NCBI GenBank assembly: GCA_045530725.1 | Contig: JAZSCT010000028.1 | Coordinates: forward strand, 62,001-126,000 | Direction: 5' to 3' | Length of the DNA: 64,000 nt | From: SIG435 sp045530725 | GTDB lineage: Bacteria; Bacillota; Clostridia; UMGS1810 | Shown: positions 9,476 through 19,030 of the stretch, piece after piece | Position numbering within the stretch: position 1 is the first letter of the stretch | How the letters are laid out: each line of letters begins with the position of its first letter | Made by a program: the position numbers and the translations under genes | Notes under the pieces: model-generated | Told to the model about the DNA's origin: nothing | Seen by the model: only the letters and a program-made list of their open reading frames with translations | Database searches by the model: none

Positions 9476-10862
9476 ATTTATTTCGTTTCTGACAATAATT
9501 GTAGTATTCCTGAGGAGTCATAAATGCATAGTCCTCTGCTACAAGCACCTTTGTGATTTTGTCAATGATTTCAAGGTCCTTATCGTCCCATCCCCACGGA
9601 TGTGACTGAAGGATGATGCCATCTCTTCCTTTTTTGGATTTGAAGGATAATTCAAATTTTTCAAAATCCTCATCTCCTGCTTTTGATTCAATACTAACAG
9701 AATTGTCGATATTGAAATGTCCGCTTTCTTCAACTTCAGAATCATCAAAGAACATAACAGTATTTATATCCGGGCAAACGTTTTTGAGTGCTTGGGCAGT
9801 AGTTTTGCATACTGAATTGTAAGGTGCACCAAATGACTTCATAGTATAATTCGGGAATACCCTCTTAAATGTATCAATACCCATCTTAAGGTTCTTTTCC
9901 TGTTTTTCAAGAGAGTCAGATGCGAAGTTTTCTATTCTTTCTCCATTTTTATCGATTTTTTTGTTGTGCCAGTATCCGTGGTACCAGATCTCAAAGCCAC
10001 CGTCTATCCATGAATTGATCTTGTCGATTTTTGCTTTGTTCTTTTCTGTAGTAAGATCGCCATACTCATCGAATGAATGCATTATGATTCCAAATCCAGT
10101 TTTGATTCCATACTGTGAGAAATAGTTGTATGCCTTTTCAAATCCACGTATTGCAGAGTCAGACATCTGCAGGTCGTCCAGTTTCCATACAGCGACCTTT
10201 CTTTCCTGAACCTTTGGTATATTTACATTTTCGCCAACGGCATAAAGTCTTACATACTTGATATTTTCATCATTCATTTCTTTTATCTTCACGCTTAATG
10301 ATGATGAAAACTCGAGAGGCTCTGATGATATCTTGATTCTTACCTTGTCGGCAGATTTAAGATATACATTTCTGCCATATGAATATTCATCGAAAAATGC
10401 TTTGAATTTTTCAATGATTTTGCTTTTTGTTTCTTCATTATTTTCGAATGGTTCTTCTATGTAATAAAGATCCTTTGCAGTAACACTCTCCAAAGATGAA
10501 GTCACATCTTCACCATCAAGAGTTGCATACACACGACGGTTGCACTGACCGATTTTGTCAAAGGTAATATCATTGCATCTGAATTTGAAATCAACTAATC
10601 CTGTTTCGTCAAGTTTATATGAAAGCGATTCATATGTTGTCTTGGGAACAATATCTGCATCATATTCATTTGCCATAAACTTAATACTAAGCATTTTCCC
10701 GGTGTGCTTTCCGTCAGAATTGTCAATTTTGCCTTTCACATACACTTCTGTACCGTGTTTAACGGGATTCTCTTCAGACTTGACTTCTTCTGCATAAGAT
10801 GGACAAACAAAAATGCTCATCATAATGCACATTGTAAGTATGAAGCAAAGAATTTTTTTCAT
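9474..10862 (-). CDS. secreted polysaccharide deacetylase-like protein (NodB/CE4 fold)
   Basis: 462 aa. A signal peptide (MKKILCFILTMCIMMSIFVC, then PSYAEE) is followed by a roughly 190-residue N-terminal region without a recognised domain, then a NodB-like half. The CE4-type motifs can be placed: KLDDLQ (acidic pair), WYHGYWHNK (metal-binding HxxxH), SFGAPYN (motif 3) and LQSHPWGWD (final histidine motif). CE4 enzymes remove acetyl groups from chitin-like glycans or peptidoglycan using a metal ion; the substrate here is unknown. The ATG is preceded by aaggact. A promoter lies at 10898-10926. It is a single gene facing the acetylation operon. Confidence 0.75.
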   Translation of the reverse strand: MKKILCFILTMCIMMSIFVCPSYAEEVKSEENPVKHGTEVYVKGKIDNSDGKHTGKMLSIKFMANEYDADIVPKTTYESLSYKLDETGLVDFKFRCNDITFDKIGQCNRRVYATLDGEDVTSSLESVTAKDLYYIEEPFENNEETKSKIIEKFKAFFDEYSYGRNVYLKSADKVRIKISSEPLEFSSSLSVKIKEMNDENIKYVRLYAVGENVNIPKVQERKVAVWKLDDLQMSDSAIRGFEKAYNYFSQYGIKTGFGIIMHSFDEYGDLTTEKNKAKIDKINSWIDGGFEIWYHGYWHNKKIDKNGERIENFASDSLEKQEKNLKMGIDTFKRVFPNYTMKSFGAPYNSVCKTTAQALKNVCPDINTVMFFDDSEVEESGHFNIDNSVSIESKAGDEDFEKFELSFKSKKGRDGIILQSHPWGWDDKDLEIIDKITKVLVAEDYAFMTPQEYYNYCQKRNK

Positions 10863-10897
10863 AGTTATCAGTCCTTATATAGAATTTTTGTAATTCG

Positions 10898-10926
10898 ATT
10901 ATATCACAAAAAAAATTGATTGTAAA
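10898..10926 (-). promoter_or_regulatory. SigA-type promoter for the deacetylase-like gene
   Basis: On the minus strand TTTACA (10921-10926), a 17-bp spacer and a consensus TATAAT (10898-10903), 35 bp before the start codon. Confidence 0.65.
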
Positions 10927-10977
10927 TAGATTATGCTATCAATGAATTCAGTATCAATTAATAGCATCTGATTACTT

Positions 10978-11196
10978 TTATTGATTTATTATCTTTGCTT
11001 TGAAAAATCCTCTCCACCCTAATTTCTGCCCGCATTGTGAACAAAAAGGAACATATTCTATATCAATAAGGCAAGTACATCGGGGACATACGGCATAGGA
11101 CGAACCGTCATAATCAAGAAACATTTCATTAACCTGCATTTTGTCCCGATAGGATAACTGTTCCTCCACTTCTGCATCCTTTGATGTGGTTTTCAT
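10978..11196 (-). CDS. small zinc-ribbon protein, function unknown
   Basis: 72 aa. Two CxxC pairs (CPRC and CSQC, 16 residues between the knuckles) form an apparent zinc ribbon in the second half. The first half is charged and probably helical. The start ATG follows gagagg. No signal peptide or membrane segment is present, so it should be cytoplasmic. It lies downstream of the ECF sigma factor group on the same strand, separated from the secreted protein gene by a 106-bp gap that contains an inverted repeat (around 11250-11285). Membership of the same regulon is only a possibility. Confidence 0.55.
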   Translation of the reverse strand: MKTTSKDAEVEEQLSYRDKMQVNEMFLDYDGSSYAVCPRCTCLIDIEYVPFCSQCGQKLGWRGFFKAKIINQ

Positions 11197-11302
11197 TGTG
11201 TGTACCTCTCAAAATATCTGTTTATACAATATAATTCAGCCATACCATAACAATTGACCGAAACACTATATGTCTCGGTCAATTACCATAATAACAAATT
11301 TA

Positions 11303-11713
11303 TCAGTATGAATAAATATTACTATAATCTGTTATCATTTCGACTAAGTTTCCGTTACTGTTATATGCAAGATGTGTAAGTCTTAACTGGTATGAATTAC
11401 CTCTGGTAGCATCGTAATCTTCATCAACACCTGCAATTGTTCCGCCGGCGTCACTCCAGGTGGCAACTGTTTCCCAGCCACCATCAAGGACCTGAAGCTC
11501 TACAATAACCTTGGCAGTATATCCTAATTTTACTGTTGTACCGCCTGTACAGTTAAGAACTCCGGGCGTATCCATAGTGAGAGAATTGATGCAATTATTT
11601 ATTGCAGTATTTCTTGTTTCTCCCATTGCAAATGCAGGCACAGAAGCAAATTGCACACATACTGCCAACACAAGTACTAAGATACCAAGTCTTTTTAATG
11701 TTGTCCTGATCAT
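11303..11713 (-). CDS. small secreted protein, function unknown
   Basis: 136 aa from the chosen ATG at 11713, which follows ggaggattatt; the frame extends further upstream without a ribosome site. A clear signal peptide (RLGILVLVLAVCVQFASVPAFA) precedes a mature part of about 107 residues that looks beta-rich (GGTTVKLGYTAKVIVELQV, WETVATWSDAG), ending in aromatic residues. I do not recognise the family. It lies directly downstream of the ECF sigma/anti-sigma pair on the same strand, so it is a plausible regulon member. Confidence 0.6.
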   Translation of the reverse strand: MIRTTLKRLGILVLVLAVCVQFASVPAFAMGETRNTAINNCINSLTMDTPGVLNCTGGTTVKLGYTAKVIVELQVLDGGWETVATWSDAGGTIAGVDEDYDATRGNSYQLRLTHLAYNSNGNLVEMITDYSNIYSY

Positions 11714-11800
11714 AATAATCCTCCTTTCCTTTTTAGTTGCTTCACTTGTATTACTAAAAAAGTAAGGATTATGGGACAACTTTTTTCAAAATTTTACAAT

Positions 11801-12490
11801 TTATTCGATTTTTATACTTCTACATATTTTTAAAATTTCTTCTTCAGATATATTACCAATTATGTTGATATAGTATTCATTAATATTCCAAGTTACAGAT
11901 ATATCATCCTCTCCTCTTACACACTTACCCATAGTACCGTTTATATAAATATCTGTGGCAACGGCATTTTCACTATCTACTCTGCCTTTCATATTTTCAT
12001 TTCCTATGATTAATTGAAAATAATTAAAAGTTTGATTACTGAAGGTATATGCATGCCATTGAGTTGCCTTTTTTTCATCAATCAGATTAAAATCTGCTGG
12101 TATATACTCAATAGCAATTTCATCTCCAAATGCGACAGTCATATACTTTTCATTTGTATTATATACACTATTGGGTTTATCCGACTGAAATACAAATTTT
12201 ATAGTTCTTTCTATCCAGTCCTTTGCTATACCTGTGGAACTTAACATGATAAGGCTGCAAACCACAACAATCCAGACGATATTTTTCCCGGATTTAAGAA
12301 ACATAACTATTCGTGTTGTTCTTTTCTCTTTTATTTCCCGTTCAAAGAGAGCATTCATTTTCTCCCGATGTTCATCAGAAAAACAAATCGGTTCTTTTCC
12401 ATCCTCATAGTGGGATTCTTTACAAAGTTCTTTTGCAGCCTCGGAAATCAACATATCCATCGCTTGTTCAAGAGCATCATATTCTTTCAT
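11801..12490 (-). CDS. probable anti-sigma factor with DUF4367-like extracellular domain
   Basis: 229 aa. A cytoplasmic N-terminus of about 85 residues, a single membrane helix (NIVWIVVVCSLIMLSSTG) and an extracellular C-terminal domain with the DUF4367-like pattern (IEYIPADFNLID, NYFQLIIGNE, ITWNINEYYINIIGN-like close). The ATG at 12490 has a good aggaggcagatt site and overlaps the end of the sigma factor gene by 14 bp, a sign of translational coupling. By analogy with such pairs it would hold the ECF sigma factor at the membrane and release it on an envelope signal. The signal is unknown. Confidence 0.7.
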   Translation of the reverse strand: MKEYDALEQAMDMLISEAAKELCKESHYEDGKEPICFSDEHREKMNALFEREIKEKRTTRIVMFLKSGKNIVWIVVVCSLIMLSSTGIAKDWIERTIKFVFQSDKPNSVYNTNEKYMTVAFGDEIAIEYIPADFNLIDEKKATQWHAYTFSNQTFNYFQLIIGNENMKGRVDSENAVATDIYINGTMGKCVRGEDDISVTWNINEYYINIIGNISEEEILKICRSIKIE

Positions 12491-13037
12491 AATCTGCCTC
12501 CTTTTCAAAAGCAATTTTTACCTTTTCCTGTGCACGAAAAACACGTTTCCTTATAGTTTCTTCCTTTTCGCCTGTTATCCCCGCAATTTGAGATATAGTC
12601 ATATCATAAACCCTCTTCATAAGGAAAGAATCTCTGTATATCTCAGGAAGCATATTTATTATTTCTTTAATTTTGTCCTTTGTTTCATTTCCGATTGCAA
12701 TATTTTCCGGGTTCAGATATTCTGAACCAAGTTTTTCAAACTCATCATCCTCAATGGCAAACATATTTATCTTTTTTGATTGTTTCAGATAGTCTTTTGC
12801 TACATTTGAACATATCATCCCAAGCAAGTTTCTGGTATATGCGAAATTTTTCTCATCGATTTTATGTAGATAATTATATTTAAGTATTCTTTCAAAGGAA
12901 TCATGCACTGCATCTTCTGCATCTCTTTCATTATGAACAATTTTGTATGCTCTGCGATACATAGCATCCTTGTGTGCCATATACAATCTGGCACATTTGG
13001 AACTTTCCTCATAATTGTTTGCCATAATAAAGAACAT
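12477..13037 (-). CDS. ECF-type RNA polymerase sigma factor (sigma-70 family)
   Basis: 186 aa, normal for ECF sigma factors. Region 2 is visible as AYKIVHNERDAEDAVHDSFERIL and region 4 as LPEIYRDSFLMKRVYDMTISQIA followed by a helix-turn-helix ending KRVFRAQEKVK. It directs RNA polymerase to a small stress regulon. The ATG at 13037 is preceded by aaggag eight bases away; a second in-frame ATG lies four codons later. It overlaps the anti-sigma gene by 14 bp. The polysaccharide locus ends 42 bp upstream without an obvious terminator, so read-through from that locus is possible. Confidence 0.9.
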   Translation of the reverse strand: MFFIMANNYEESSKCARLYMAHKDAMYRRAYKIVHNERDAEDAVHDSFERILKYNYLHKIDEKNFAYTRNLLGMICSNVAKDYLKQSKKINMFAIEDDEFEKLGSEYLNPENIAIGNETKDKIKEIINMLPEIYRDSFLMKRVYDMTISQIAGITGEKEETIRKRVFRAQEKVKIAFEKEADYERI

Positions 13038-13079
13038 TTATTTTTCTCCTTATCATACGTGCAATGTAAAGTTGGAATT

Positions 13080-14249
13080 TTATAATCCGACTTTCTTTAA
13101 ATGATTTTTGTATTCATCTATTTTTTGTGCTGAATTTGATTTGATAATACCAAATACATTAAGTTCTTTTTCCTTTTTAAAAAACACCCTTCTGATCAAC
13201 CTTTTTACTCTGAAGAAAAAAATCAGATAAGGTCTTTCTTTCAGGACAGGATATATGTATTCTATTTTTTCTCTTGGAAGGATTATTTTTTCAAACATTG
13301 TCTTAAGCCAGGCTTTGGATTGGCTTTTTCTTTCATTTTTTATAACAACTGCCGCCTGATGAGTTTCCCTTGTTCCGTATGAACCGCTATTTACAACGAA
13401 TTCTACCATTTCAGAAACTATAGCATCTTCTTGCCCATTACCAAACAAACACCCTGTCATTCTGAGGGTGTTGTCATAAAAAGTCTTTAATCCAAATTGC
13501 TCTATTTTTGAATTGATATAATCTTCATCCAGATGCGGAGACATTTTTTTGTAAATCCATAAATCCACTATGTGATTAATGCCGATCCCACCGCCACGAT
13601 AATGCTTCATAAAATGAAGAAACAAATATATATACATTTCTTCCTCATTTAGTGTATGAACAATAGCCTTTTCATCTTTTTTGCACAATCTCCAAGGATT
13701 TTGATAATAATCATAGAATTCACTCTCTCTGGATACTATGCTTGTATGAATTTCTATCAATATGTCATTGGCATTCTTGAATTTATAATCATAATCGGTT
13801 CGTCCGCAAGGCTCAAACTGCAATTCTGACATTATATGCTCTACTGTTTCGATATTTTTTTCATCCACATATATATCTATATCTCCCATTCGTCTGAGTT
13901 CCGGTTTGGGATATAGATTTTTCATACAGATTCCCTTAAGGGGAATGTATGGGATATCGTGCTTTTCAAATAATGATATTATGGATTTGTAGCATAATAT
14001 CTGACTTTCGGATTTGACACATTCGAATATTACTCTCTGCTTGAAAAGTTTGTCCAATTCTTCGTCTATGGAAATATTGCTGTTTATAATGCCTTCGTAT
14101 ATCAGGCTTGTTATATTGTGATCAAGAGATAGTTTCAGAATTTCAAAAAAGTCACAGTTATCATACAGTTTAGCGTCTATAGTATAATTCTTGTCAATGG
14201 CAGAACATATCAATTGTGTTGTATATAAATGCAAAGTAGTGTTGTGCAT
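13080..14249 (-). CDS. nucleotidyltransferase-fold family protein in polysaccharide locus (NTP_transf_5 type)
   Basis: 389 aa. The core motif reads IPYIPLKGICMKNLYPKP then RRMGDIDIYVDEKN, the lysine-glycine and GD-x-D signature of the uncharacterised nucleotidyltransferase family often found in capsule and O-antigen clusters. A histidine-rich stretch (YIYLFLHFMKHYRGGGIG) follows, as in related proteins. Its substrate is unknown; transfer of a nucleotide or modification of the polymer are possibilities. The ATG follows taaggagtaact. It is the last gene of the locus, 61 bp after the DUF1919 gene. Confidence 0.75.
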   Translation of the reverse strand: MHNTTLHLYTTQLICSAIDKNYTIDAKLYDNCDFFEILKLSLDHNITSLIYEGIINSNISIDEELDKLFKQRVIFECVKSESQILCYKSIISLFEKHDIPYIPLKGICMKNLYPKPELRRMGDIDIYVDEKNIETVEHIMSELQFEPCGRTDYDYKFKNANDILIEIHTSIVSRESEFYDYYQNPWRLCKKDEKAIVHTLNEEEMYIYLFLHFMKHYRGGGIGINHIVDLWIYKKMSPHLDEDYINSKIEQFGLKTFYDNTLRMTGCLFGNGQEDAIVSEMVEFVVNSGSYGTRETHQAAVVIKNERKSQSKAWLKTMFEKIILPREKIEYIYPVLKERPYLIFFFRVKRLIRRVFFKKEKELNVFGIIKSNSAQKIDEYKNHLKKVGL

Positions 14250-14310
14250 AGTTACTCCTTAGTTAAATAATTTACTATTAATTATTTTGCATTAAAATAA
14301 CTTTTTTAAG

Positions 14311-14985
14311 TCAATTCATTTCTATATAAGTTCCGCACACTTTTTTTGAGTTAATAAGTTTTACTAAATCTATATATGATGAATACTTTATTGTATCATT
14401 TAACACTTCTTCACCAAAAGCATCTTTAAGTCGTACTGCACACGCTATATTAGTCTCACAGTTTCGTGATACGAAACAAATCTTTTTTCTCAAGTCAAGT
14501 CTATCAAATTGTCTCAACTGTTCCTCTGTGCACCCATTCATTTGACTGAATTTAAAAATAAGATTATCATAATTTATACGTTTTGCTCTACGATACCACT
14601 TCTCAGCCGCTTCCTCTGGAGTATGATAATGCAAAAATACAATCTCTATATCTCCCAGCTTAGCTATAGGAACATGTGTGTGTTTTTTCACTTCAATTTC
14701 ATCTCTGTACTTGCTATCGGTATATGATATAAACTCCAACTTTTTTGACATATATCCCTTCACATCTGAACAAAGCTTAATAAAATCATCTGGAAAAAAG
14801 TATACTCCTACTGTAGGAGTACGATATGATAATCCAAATCTCCTATATACACTGCCCGCCCAACAGTTATTGCAAATAATTGAAAAGTCTGTGCTGTTAA
14901 GTTGTTTTTTTCTTTTATTAACCAAAATTTTATCGGCAATTTTATTTATCCTTATATATAACGATATCCATGCTTTTTTTAACAT
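14311..14985 (-). CDS. DUF1919 family exopolysaccharide biosynthesis protein
   Basis: 224 aa. Family-like stretches are FSIICNNCWAGSVYRRFGL near residue 35, TPTVGVYFFPDDFIKL, VFLHYHTPEEAAEKWYRR and a FDRLDLRKKICFVSR close. DUF1919 proteins occur in capsule and EPS clusters and are thought to act on sugars, but no reaction is established. No membrane segment is obvious apart from a basic N-terminus. The ATG is preceded by aaggaag. It sits between the flippase and the nucleotidyltransferase-fold gene with short gaps, consistent with one operon. Confidence 0.8.
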   Translation of the reverse strand: MLKKAWISLYIRINKIADKILVNKRKKQLNSTDFSIICNNCWAGSVYRRFGLSYRTPTVGVYFFPDDFIKLCSDVKGYMSKKLEFISYTDSKYRDEIEVKKHTHVPIAKLGDIEIVFLHYHTPEEAAEKWYRRAKRINYDNLIFKFSQMNGCTEEQLRQFDRLDLRKKICFVSRNCETNIACAVRLKDAFGEEVLNDTIKYSSYIDLVKLINSKKVCGTYIEMN

Positions 14986-15011
14986 TTTAGTATTCTTCCT
15001 TTTTATTAGTG

Positions 15012-16433
15012 CTAAAAACTATAATTTTTAAAAATTTTATTATAAAGAGCAATAATTAATTCTTTATTATTAACAAAAAAGATTATTACTCCAAGCAATA
15101 TAATCAAGTATGTTGTAACCAATGATATCACAAAATAGTATTCAATAATGCATACAGCCAACATCCCTATTAAAATCATCAACTTTTTATAATATATTTT
15201 CACTTTAAAGCACTCCTTCATTTGCTTTATTCTTATTATCCACTGGATACAAAATGCACATGCTGTTCCGATTGCAGGAGCAAACAACCCGATTTTATTT
15301 ATTAATCCGATGCTTATAGTTAAATTTATAAATGCAGCTACAATTGATGTAGAAAAAGCTTTTTGTGTCTTTTGAAAAACCATATAGGCAGTACCATAAA
15401 ACTGAGAAAACGCCGTCATTACACTAGAAATCATAAGCACAGGAATATAACGCATTCCGTCCAAATATGTGTCTGCTATCATCACTGGAACTACAATTTT
15501 TAAAACCGGAATTATTATAACTGTAGCACTTAATAAAACATTCATATACTGATTAAATACATTGGTATAAAATTCATCCCTTTTTTCACTATCTGCTTCC
15601 ATAACAGCAGACTCCTGCCATGCTGTCTGAAATATAGATACAACAAATGTTACCAACTGTGGAAATTTTCCAGCAACTGAATAAATTCCGTTTGCACCCA
15701 CACCAATAAAAAATGCTATTATATACCTATTACATGCAGATATAAACCACCAGCTTATACTATTAGGCACCAGAGGAAGGGAATACTTAAGTATTTTCAA
15801 AAGATAACCCTTACTCAACTTTTTTATATCAAAAATTTTAGTAGATTGCGTGTGTATTTCAAGATACACTATGCACACTATATTCGATACAATATTTGCC
15901 CATAGAAGACCGTCAACTCTCATTTTTAATATTATGAGAAGAATACATTCAACACCTAAAAGGACAAAAGTATGTATTACACCTGACACTGCAAAAACAA
16001 CATTTTTTTGAAGGCATCGACAAAGTTTCTGATAATATGTATATATAGTAAATGTTATAAAGTATAGTAAAACTAAACCTGAAAAATCCATTAACTTAGT
16101 GACACATTGAAATATTGAAAAAATCAACGAAAAAATTGCCATACTCACTAAGAGAAAGATGCTCACAGACGAAATTATAACACTTCTTTCATTCGGATTT
16201 GCGTTGAAAACAAACCTGAAAAGCCCTTCTGTACTTTGCATAGTAATTATAGGAATTATTATTCCGCTAGCTGAAATTATCAAATCATAATATCCATACT
16301 CATTGGTCATAAGTATAGCAGTTACAATTGGTAAAATAAAAAATTGCAACAATTTACTTGTCATTGTACCAATCATATATATAAATGTATTTTTTAATAA
16401 CTTCTTTTCTGATGATTGAATCTTAGTTTCCAC
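15012..16433 (-). CDS. Wzx-type polysaccharide flippase (MOP superfamily)
   Basis: 473 aa with 12-14 hydrophobic segments along the full length, the normal size for Wzx/RfbX proteins. The N-terminus (KKLLKNTFIYMIGTMTSKLLQ, then FFILPIVTAILMT) is typical of this family. It would flip lipid-linked repeat units from the inner to the outer face of the membrane, where Wzy polymerises them. The start is GTG at 16433, eight bases after gaggaat. The presence of a Wzx and a Wzy in the same locus indicates a Wzy-dependent assembly route. Confidence 0.9.
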   Translation of the reverse strand: METKIQSSEKKLLKNTFIYMIGTMTSKLLQFFILPIVTAILMTNEYGYYDLIISASGIIIPIITMQSTEGLFRFVFNANPNERSVIISSVSIFLLVSMAIFSLIFSIFQCVTKLMDFSGLVLLYFITFTIYTYYQKLCRCLQKNVVFAVSGVIHTFVLLGVECILLIILKMRVDGLLWANIVSNIVCIVYLEIHTQSTKIFDIKKLSKGYLLKILKYSLPLVPNSISWWFISACNRYIIAFFIGVGANGIYSVAGKFPQLVTFVVSIFQTAWQESAVMEADSEKRDEFYTNVFNQYMNVLLSATVIIIPVLKIVVPVMIADTYLDGMRYIPVLMISSVMTAFSQFYGTAYMVFQKTQKAFSTSIVAAFINLTISIGLINKIGLFAPAIGTACAFCIQWIIRIKQMKECFKVKIYYKKLMILIGMLAVCIIEYYFVISLVTTYLIILLGVIIFFVNNKELIIALYNKIFKNYSF

Positions 16434-16446
16434 TTTTATTCCTCAT

Positions 16447-17502
16447 TTATAAACATTTCTTGATATATTCCAATGATTTTCCTCTTAAATCTTCCAAAAT
16501 ACTATTGCATACCTCAAACTTGCAGTTTATTATCTTCTCAGACAGGCTTTCTTTGTTGTTTTCTACAATCCTGTCTTCCATTTTCAACTGCTGTAATAGG
16601 TACCTCACCTTAAATCCATTTTCCCTTATATAAGATATAAATGGTTTATTCAAAATAATAGAAAATACTGTTCCGTGAAAAGTATCTGTTATCACACATT
16701 CAGCATTTAAAAGAAGAGAAAAAAATTCTTTCGGTCCAGCATTTATACATCTATCCACCCAGGAGTGATAATATCCTACAGATATAATCTCATAACCATT
16801 AGATTTCGCATAGGCTTTTATATATTTATATTCTTCCGGATTATTCATCGTGGAATGATATGCATATAGTGCAATATACTTCTTTTTTGGTCTGATTGTA
16901 TTCCAGGTTTCTTTTTCTTTTTCAAATCCATACAAGAGCACTGGGTCAATATTCATAGTCATATCTTCTCTACCGGTAAGGGCTCGAACGATTTCATATG
17001 TATTCTCGTCTCTACATCCTATGTTTTTCATATCTAAAAGAAGTTTTGTAATCTCTTCTGAATGCTCTGATTCTGACACTTCCTGAGGAGAATGCTTTCC
17101 AAAACTCGCTGCATAAGAAAATATATTATTACAGTTAACATCTTTTCCATACATAAAAGGATTATACCCTTGAATATATTCAAATACCATGTCGCTTCCA
17201 ACAATTACACTATCTAAATTAGATTCCTTATCGTAAAAATCACCCACAATAAGATAATCTCTTATAAAATTATTAAATAACACATTTTTCTTTTTGTTAA
17301 ACACCTTAACTATAAAATGATCTATGAAATTTTTTAATGTTATTTTTCTTCTGGATGATGATACCCTTTTCACATTTCTTGTATAATCAAGCATTATCGG
17401 ATTGCAAGAAATGGATTTTAACACATTAAGTGTAGAATATGCCTGTAACACTGCTCCATGATTAACCGTTTTATACCATGTTAATATTCCAACTTTCTTC
17501 AA
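16447..17502 (-). CDS. polysaccharide pyruvyl transferase family protein
   Basis: 351 aa from a TTG at 17502, which follows aaaggagagagttag. An upstream TTG at 17544 opens the frame but has no ribosome site. The signature VGILTWYKTVNHGAVLQAY at the N-terminus, VGSDMVFE in the middle and ECVITDTFHGTVFSIILNKPF near residue 280 match the family. These enzymes add pyruvate ketals (from phosphoenolpyruvate) to sugars of surface polymers, giving them negative charge; some members act as sulfo- or other transferases. It lies 13 bp from the flippase gene. Confidence 0.85.
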   Translation of the reverse strand: MKKVGILTWYKTVNHGAVLQAYSTLNVLKSISCNPIMLDYTRNVKRVSSSRRKITLKNFIDHFIVKVFNKKKNVLFNNFIRDYLIVGDFYDKESNLDSVIVGSDMVFEYIQGYNPFMYGKDVNCNNIFSYAASFGKHSPQEVSESEHSEEITKLLLDMKNIGCRDENTYEIVRALTGREDMTMNIDPVLLYGFEKEKETWNTIRPKKKYIALYAYHSTMNNPEEYKYIKAYAKSNGYEIISVGYYHSWVDRCINAGPKEFFSLLLNAECVITDTFHGTVFSIILNKPFISYIRENGFKVRYLLQQLKMEDRIVENNKESLSEKIINCKFEVCNSILEDLRGKSLEYIKKCL

Positions 17503-17602
17503 ACTAACTCTCTCCTTTTTATGGAACCCATACGTTATAGTCAATTAGCCGACAACTATATTGAACAAAATATAATAATGGATTTATTCGAAATATAATG
17601 AT

Positions 17603-19030
17603 CTACTTCTTTTTTAATAACGAGTTCACCCTTTGTATATATATCATCTTAATAAAAACATAATAAACACATACATTGTATACTAGGCTTCTGACAACAG
17701 CGCTAAATGATGACCTTACCATTGGTTTTAACAATAAAAGCATTACAAGAAAAACCATTACGGCAGAAAGTGGATTTGTACTTATACTATCTTTATTTAA
17801 CGAACCTAAAATTCTGGCAACAATGTACCCGACAATAATTGCAACTAAAACTCCATACCATCCAAAATTTATATAAAACTCAGCAATAGCTGTATATCCG
17901 GGACCATAATCAATATCCAGCATATTCTGAAGCCAATCTCCCAGATTGGAATGTATTTTTGCAGGATGAACCTGCCATATACCAACATTGGGAATTGCTG
18001 CAGTAAGTCCGTATAAATACGACTTGCCATATCTAAATGATTGTATAGATGGAACAAATTCCATTGTATGCATAAGGCTTGACATACTCCATCCCAGTTC
18101 TCCAAAAAACTCACCAAATACATTTGCAAAAGAACCACCTATGACTTCTAAAACCATAGAAATACTTTTGTTTGATTCTACTCTTACAACAGCAATTGCA
18201 TTCAGCACCGCCATTCCAACATAACCCAATATACCTACAATAAAACTCTGCCAAAATTTAAACCTTTTAACACAATAATGATACATCAACACAATAACAA
18301 GCAGTACCATTACTGCACCACTACGTCCCCCTATATAAAGTGTCTTAATAACATCTATAAGCAGAATAATTAAAATGAAATTCTTTTTTCTCTTATGATT
18401 TCTGTATACTACAAACAGACAAATAAGCGCAGGAATAAAAAAATTTGATATCATAGCAATTAGTGTACCTATTTGTCCTAAGGAAACCGCCAAAGTATTG
18501 TAAGCGCCAATATAACCCTTACCTATCACGTTGTACAATGTATATAATGTATCTATAACATAAAACGGTACTGATGCCCATGCAAAAAGTTTTCCTACTT
18601 TCTCTATCGAATAAATCATATTTTCAGGGTCAATTACATTTTTACATGATGCTCGTTTTTCTCTTATAGAAAAAAGAGCACCAATATGAATCGCTATCAT
18701 ACATAATAACGAATATATCATTGAATTTATTATTGTGTATATGCTGATTCTATAATACAAATCCTTTGAACCCATATCGAGACCAAAATACCATCCTACA
18801 CTCTGCCCATAACAAAAAGCAAAAAGGACAACGCAAAAAACCGTATATGCACAAAATCCTTCTCCGCCAGCTATTTTCCACGTAATTATAACAACTACCA
18901 TATTAATAATTCCAATAAACGAAAGAAACCTGACATTTTCTAATGTATATACTTTGGAAACCGGGTCAATAATACAATATACTACAAGCGACCATATTAA
19001 TATAAGCCATATCCCACTAAATTTCCTCAT
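17603..19030 (-). CDS. O-antigen/capsule polymerase, Wzy type
   Basis: 475 aa with about 12 hydrophobic segments and a large extracytoplasmic loop around residues 290-390 (FGELGWSMSSLMHTMEFVPS, RYGKSYLYGLTAAIPN), the arrangement of oligosaccharide repeat-unit polymerases. It would join lipid-linked repeat units outside the membrane. Wzy proteins have little sequence conservation, so the call rests on topology, the loop pattern and position in the locus. It overlaps the following glycosyltransferase gene by 4 bp (ATGA type). Confidence 0.8.
   Translation of the reverse strand: MRKFSGIWLILIWSLVVYCIIDPVSKVYTLENVRFLSFIGIINMVVVIITWKIAGGEGFCAYTVFCVVLFAFCYGQSVGWYFGLDMGSKDLYYRISIYTIINSMIYSLLCMIAIHIGALFSIREKRASCKNVIDPENMIYSIEKVGKLFAWASVPFYVIDTLYTLYNVIGKGYIGAYNTLAVSLGQIGTLIAMISNFFIPALICLFVVYRNHKRKKNFILIILLIDVIKTLYIGGRSGAVMVLLVIVLMYHYCVKRFKFWQSFIVGILGYVGMAVLNAIAVVRVESNKSISMVLEVIGGSFANVFGEFFGELGWSMSSLMHTMEFVPSIQSFRYGKSYLYGLTAAIPNVGIWQVHPAKIHSNLGDWLQNMLDIDYGPGYTAIAEFYINFGWYGVLVAIIVGYIVARILGSLNKDSISTNPLSAVMVFLVMLLLLKPMVRSSFSAVVRSLVYNVCVYYVFIKMIYIQRVNSLLKKK

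Noticed and set aside
9613..9822. Antisense frames inside the deacetylase-like gene and similar ones in other genes
   Set aside because: They lie entirely inside well-supported genes on the other strand and have no ribosome sites.
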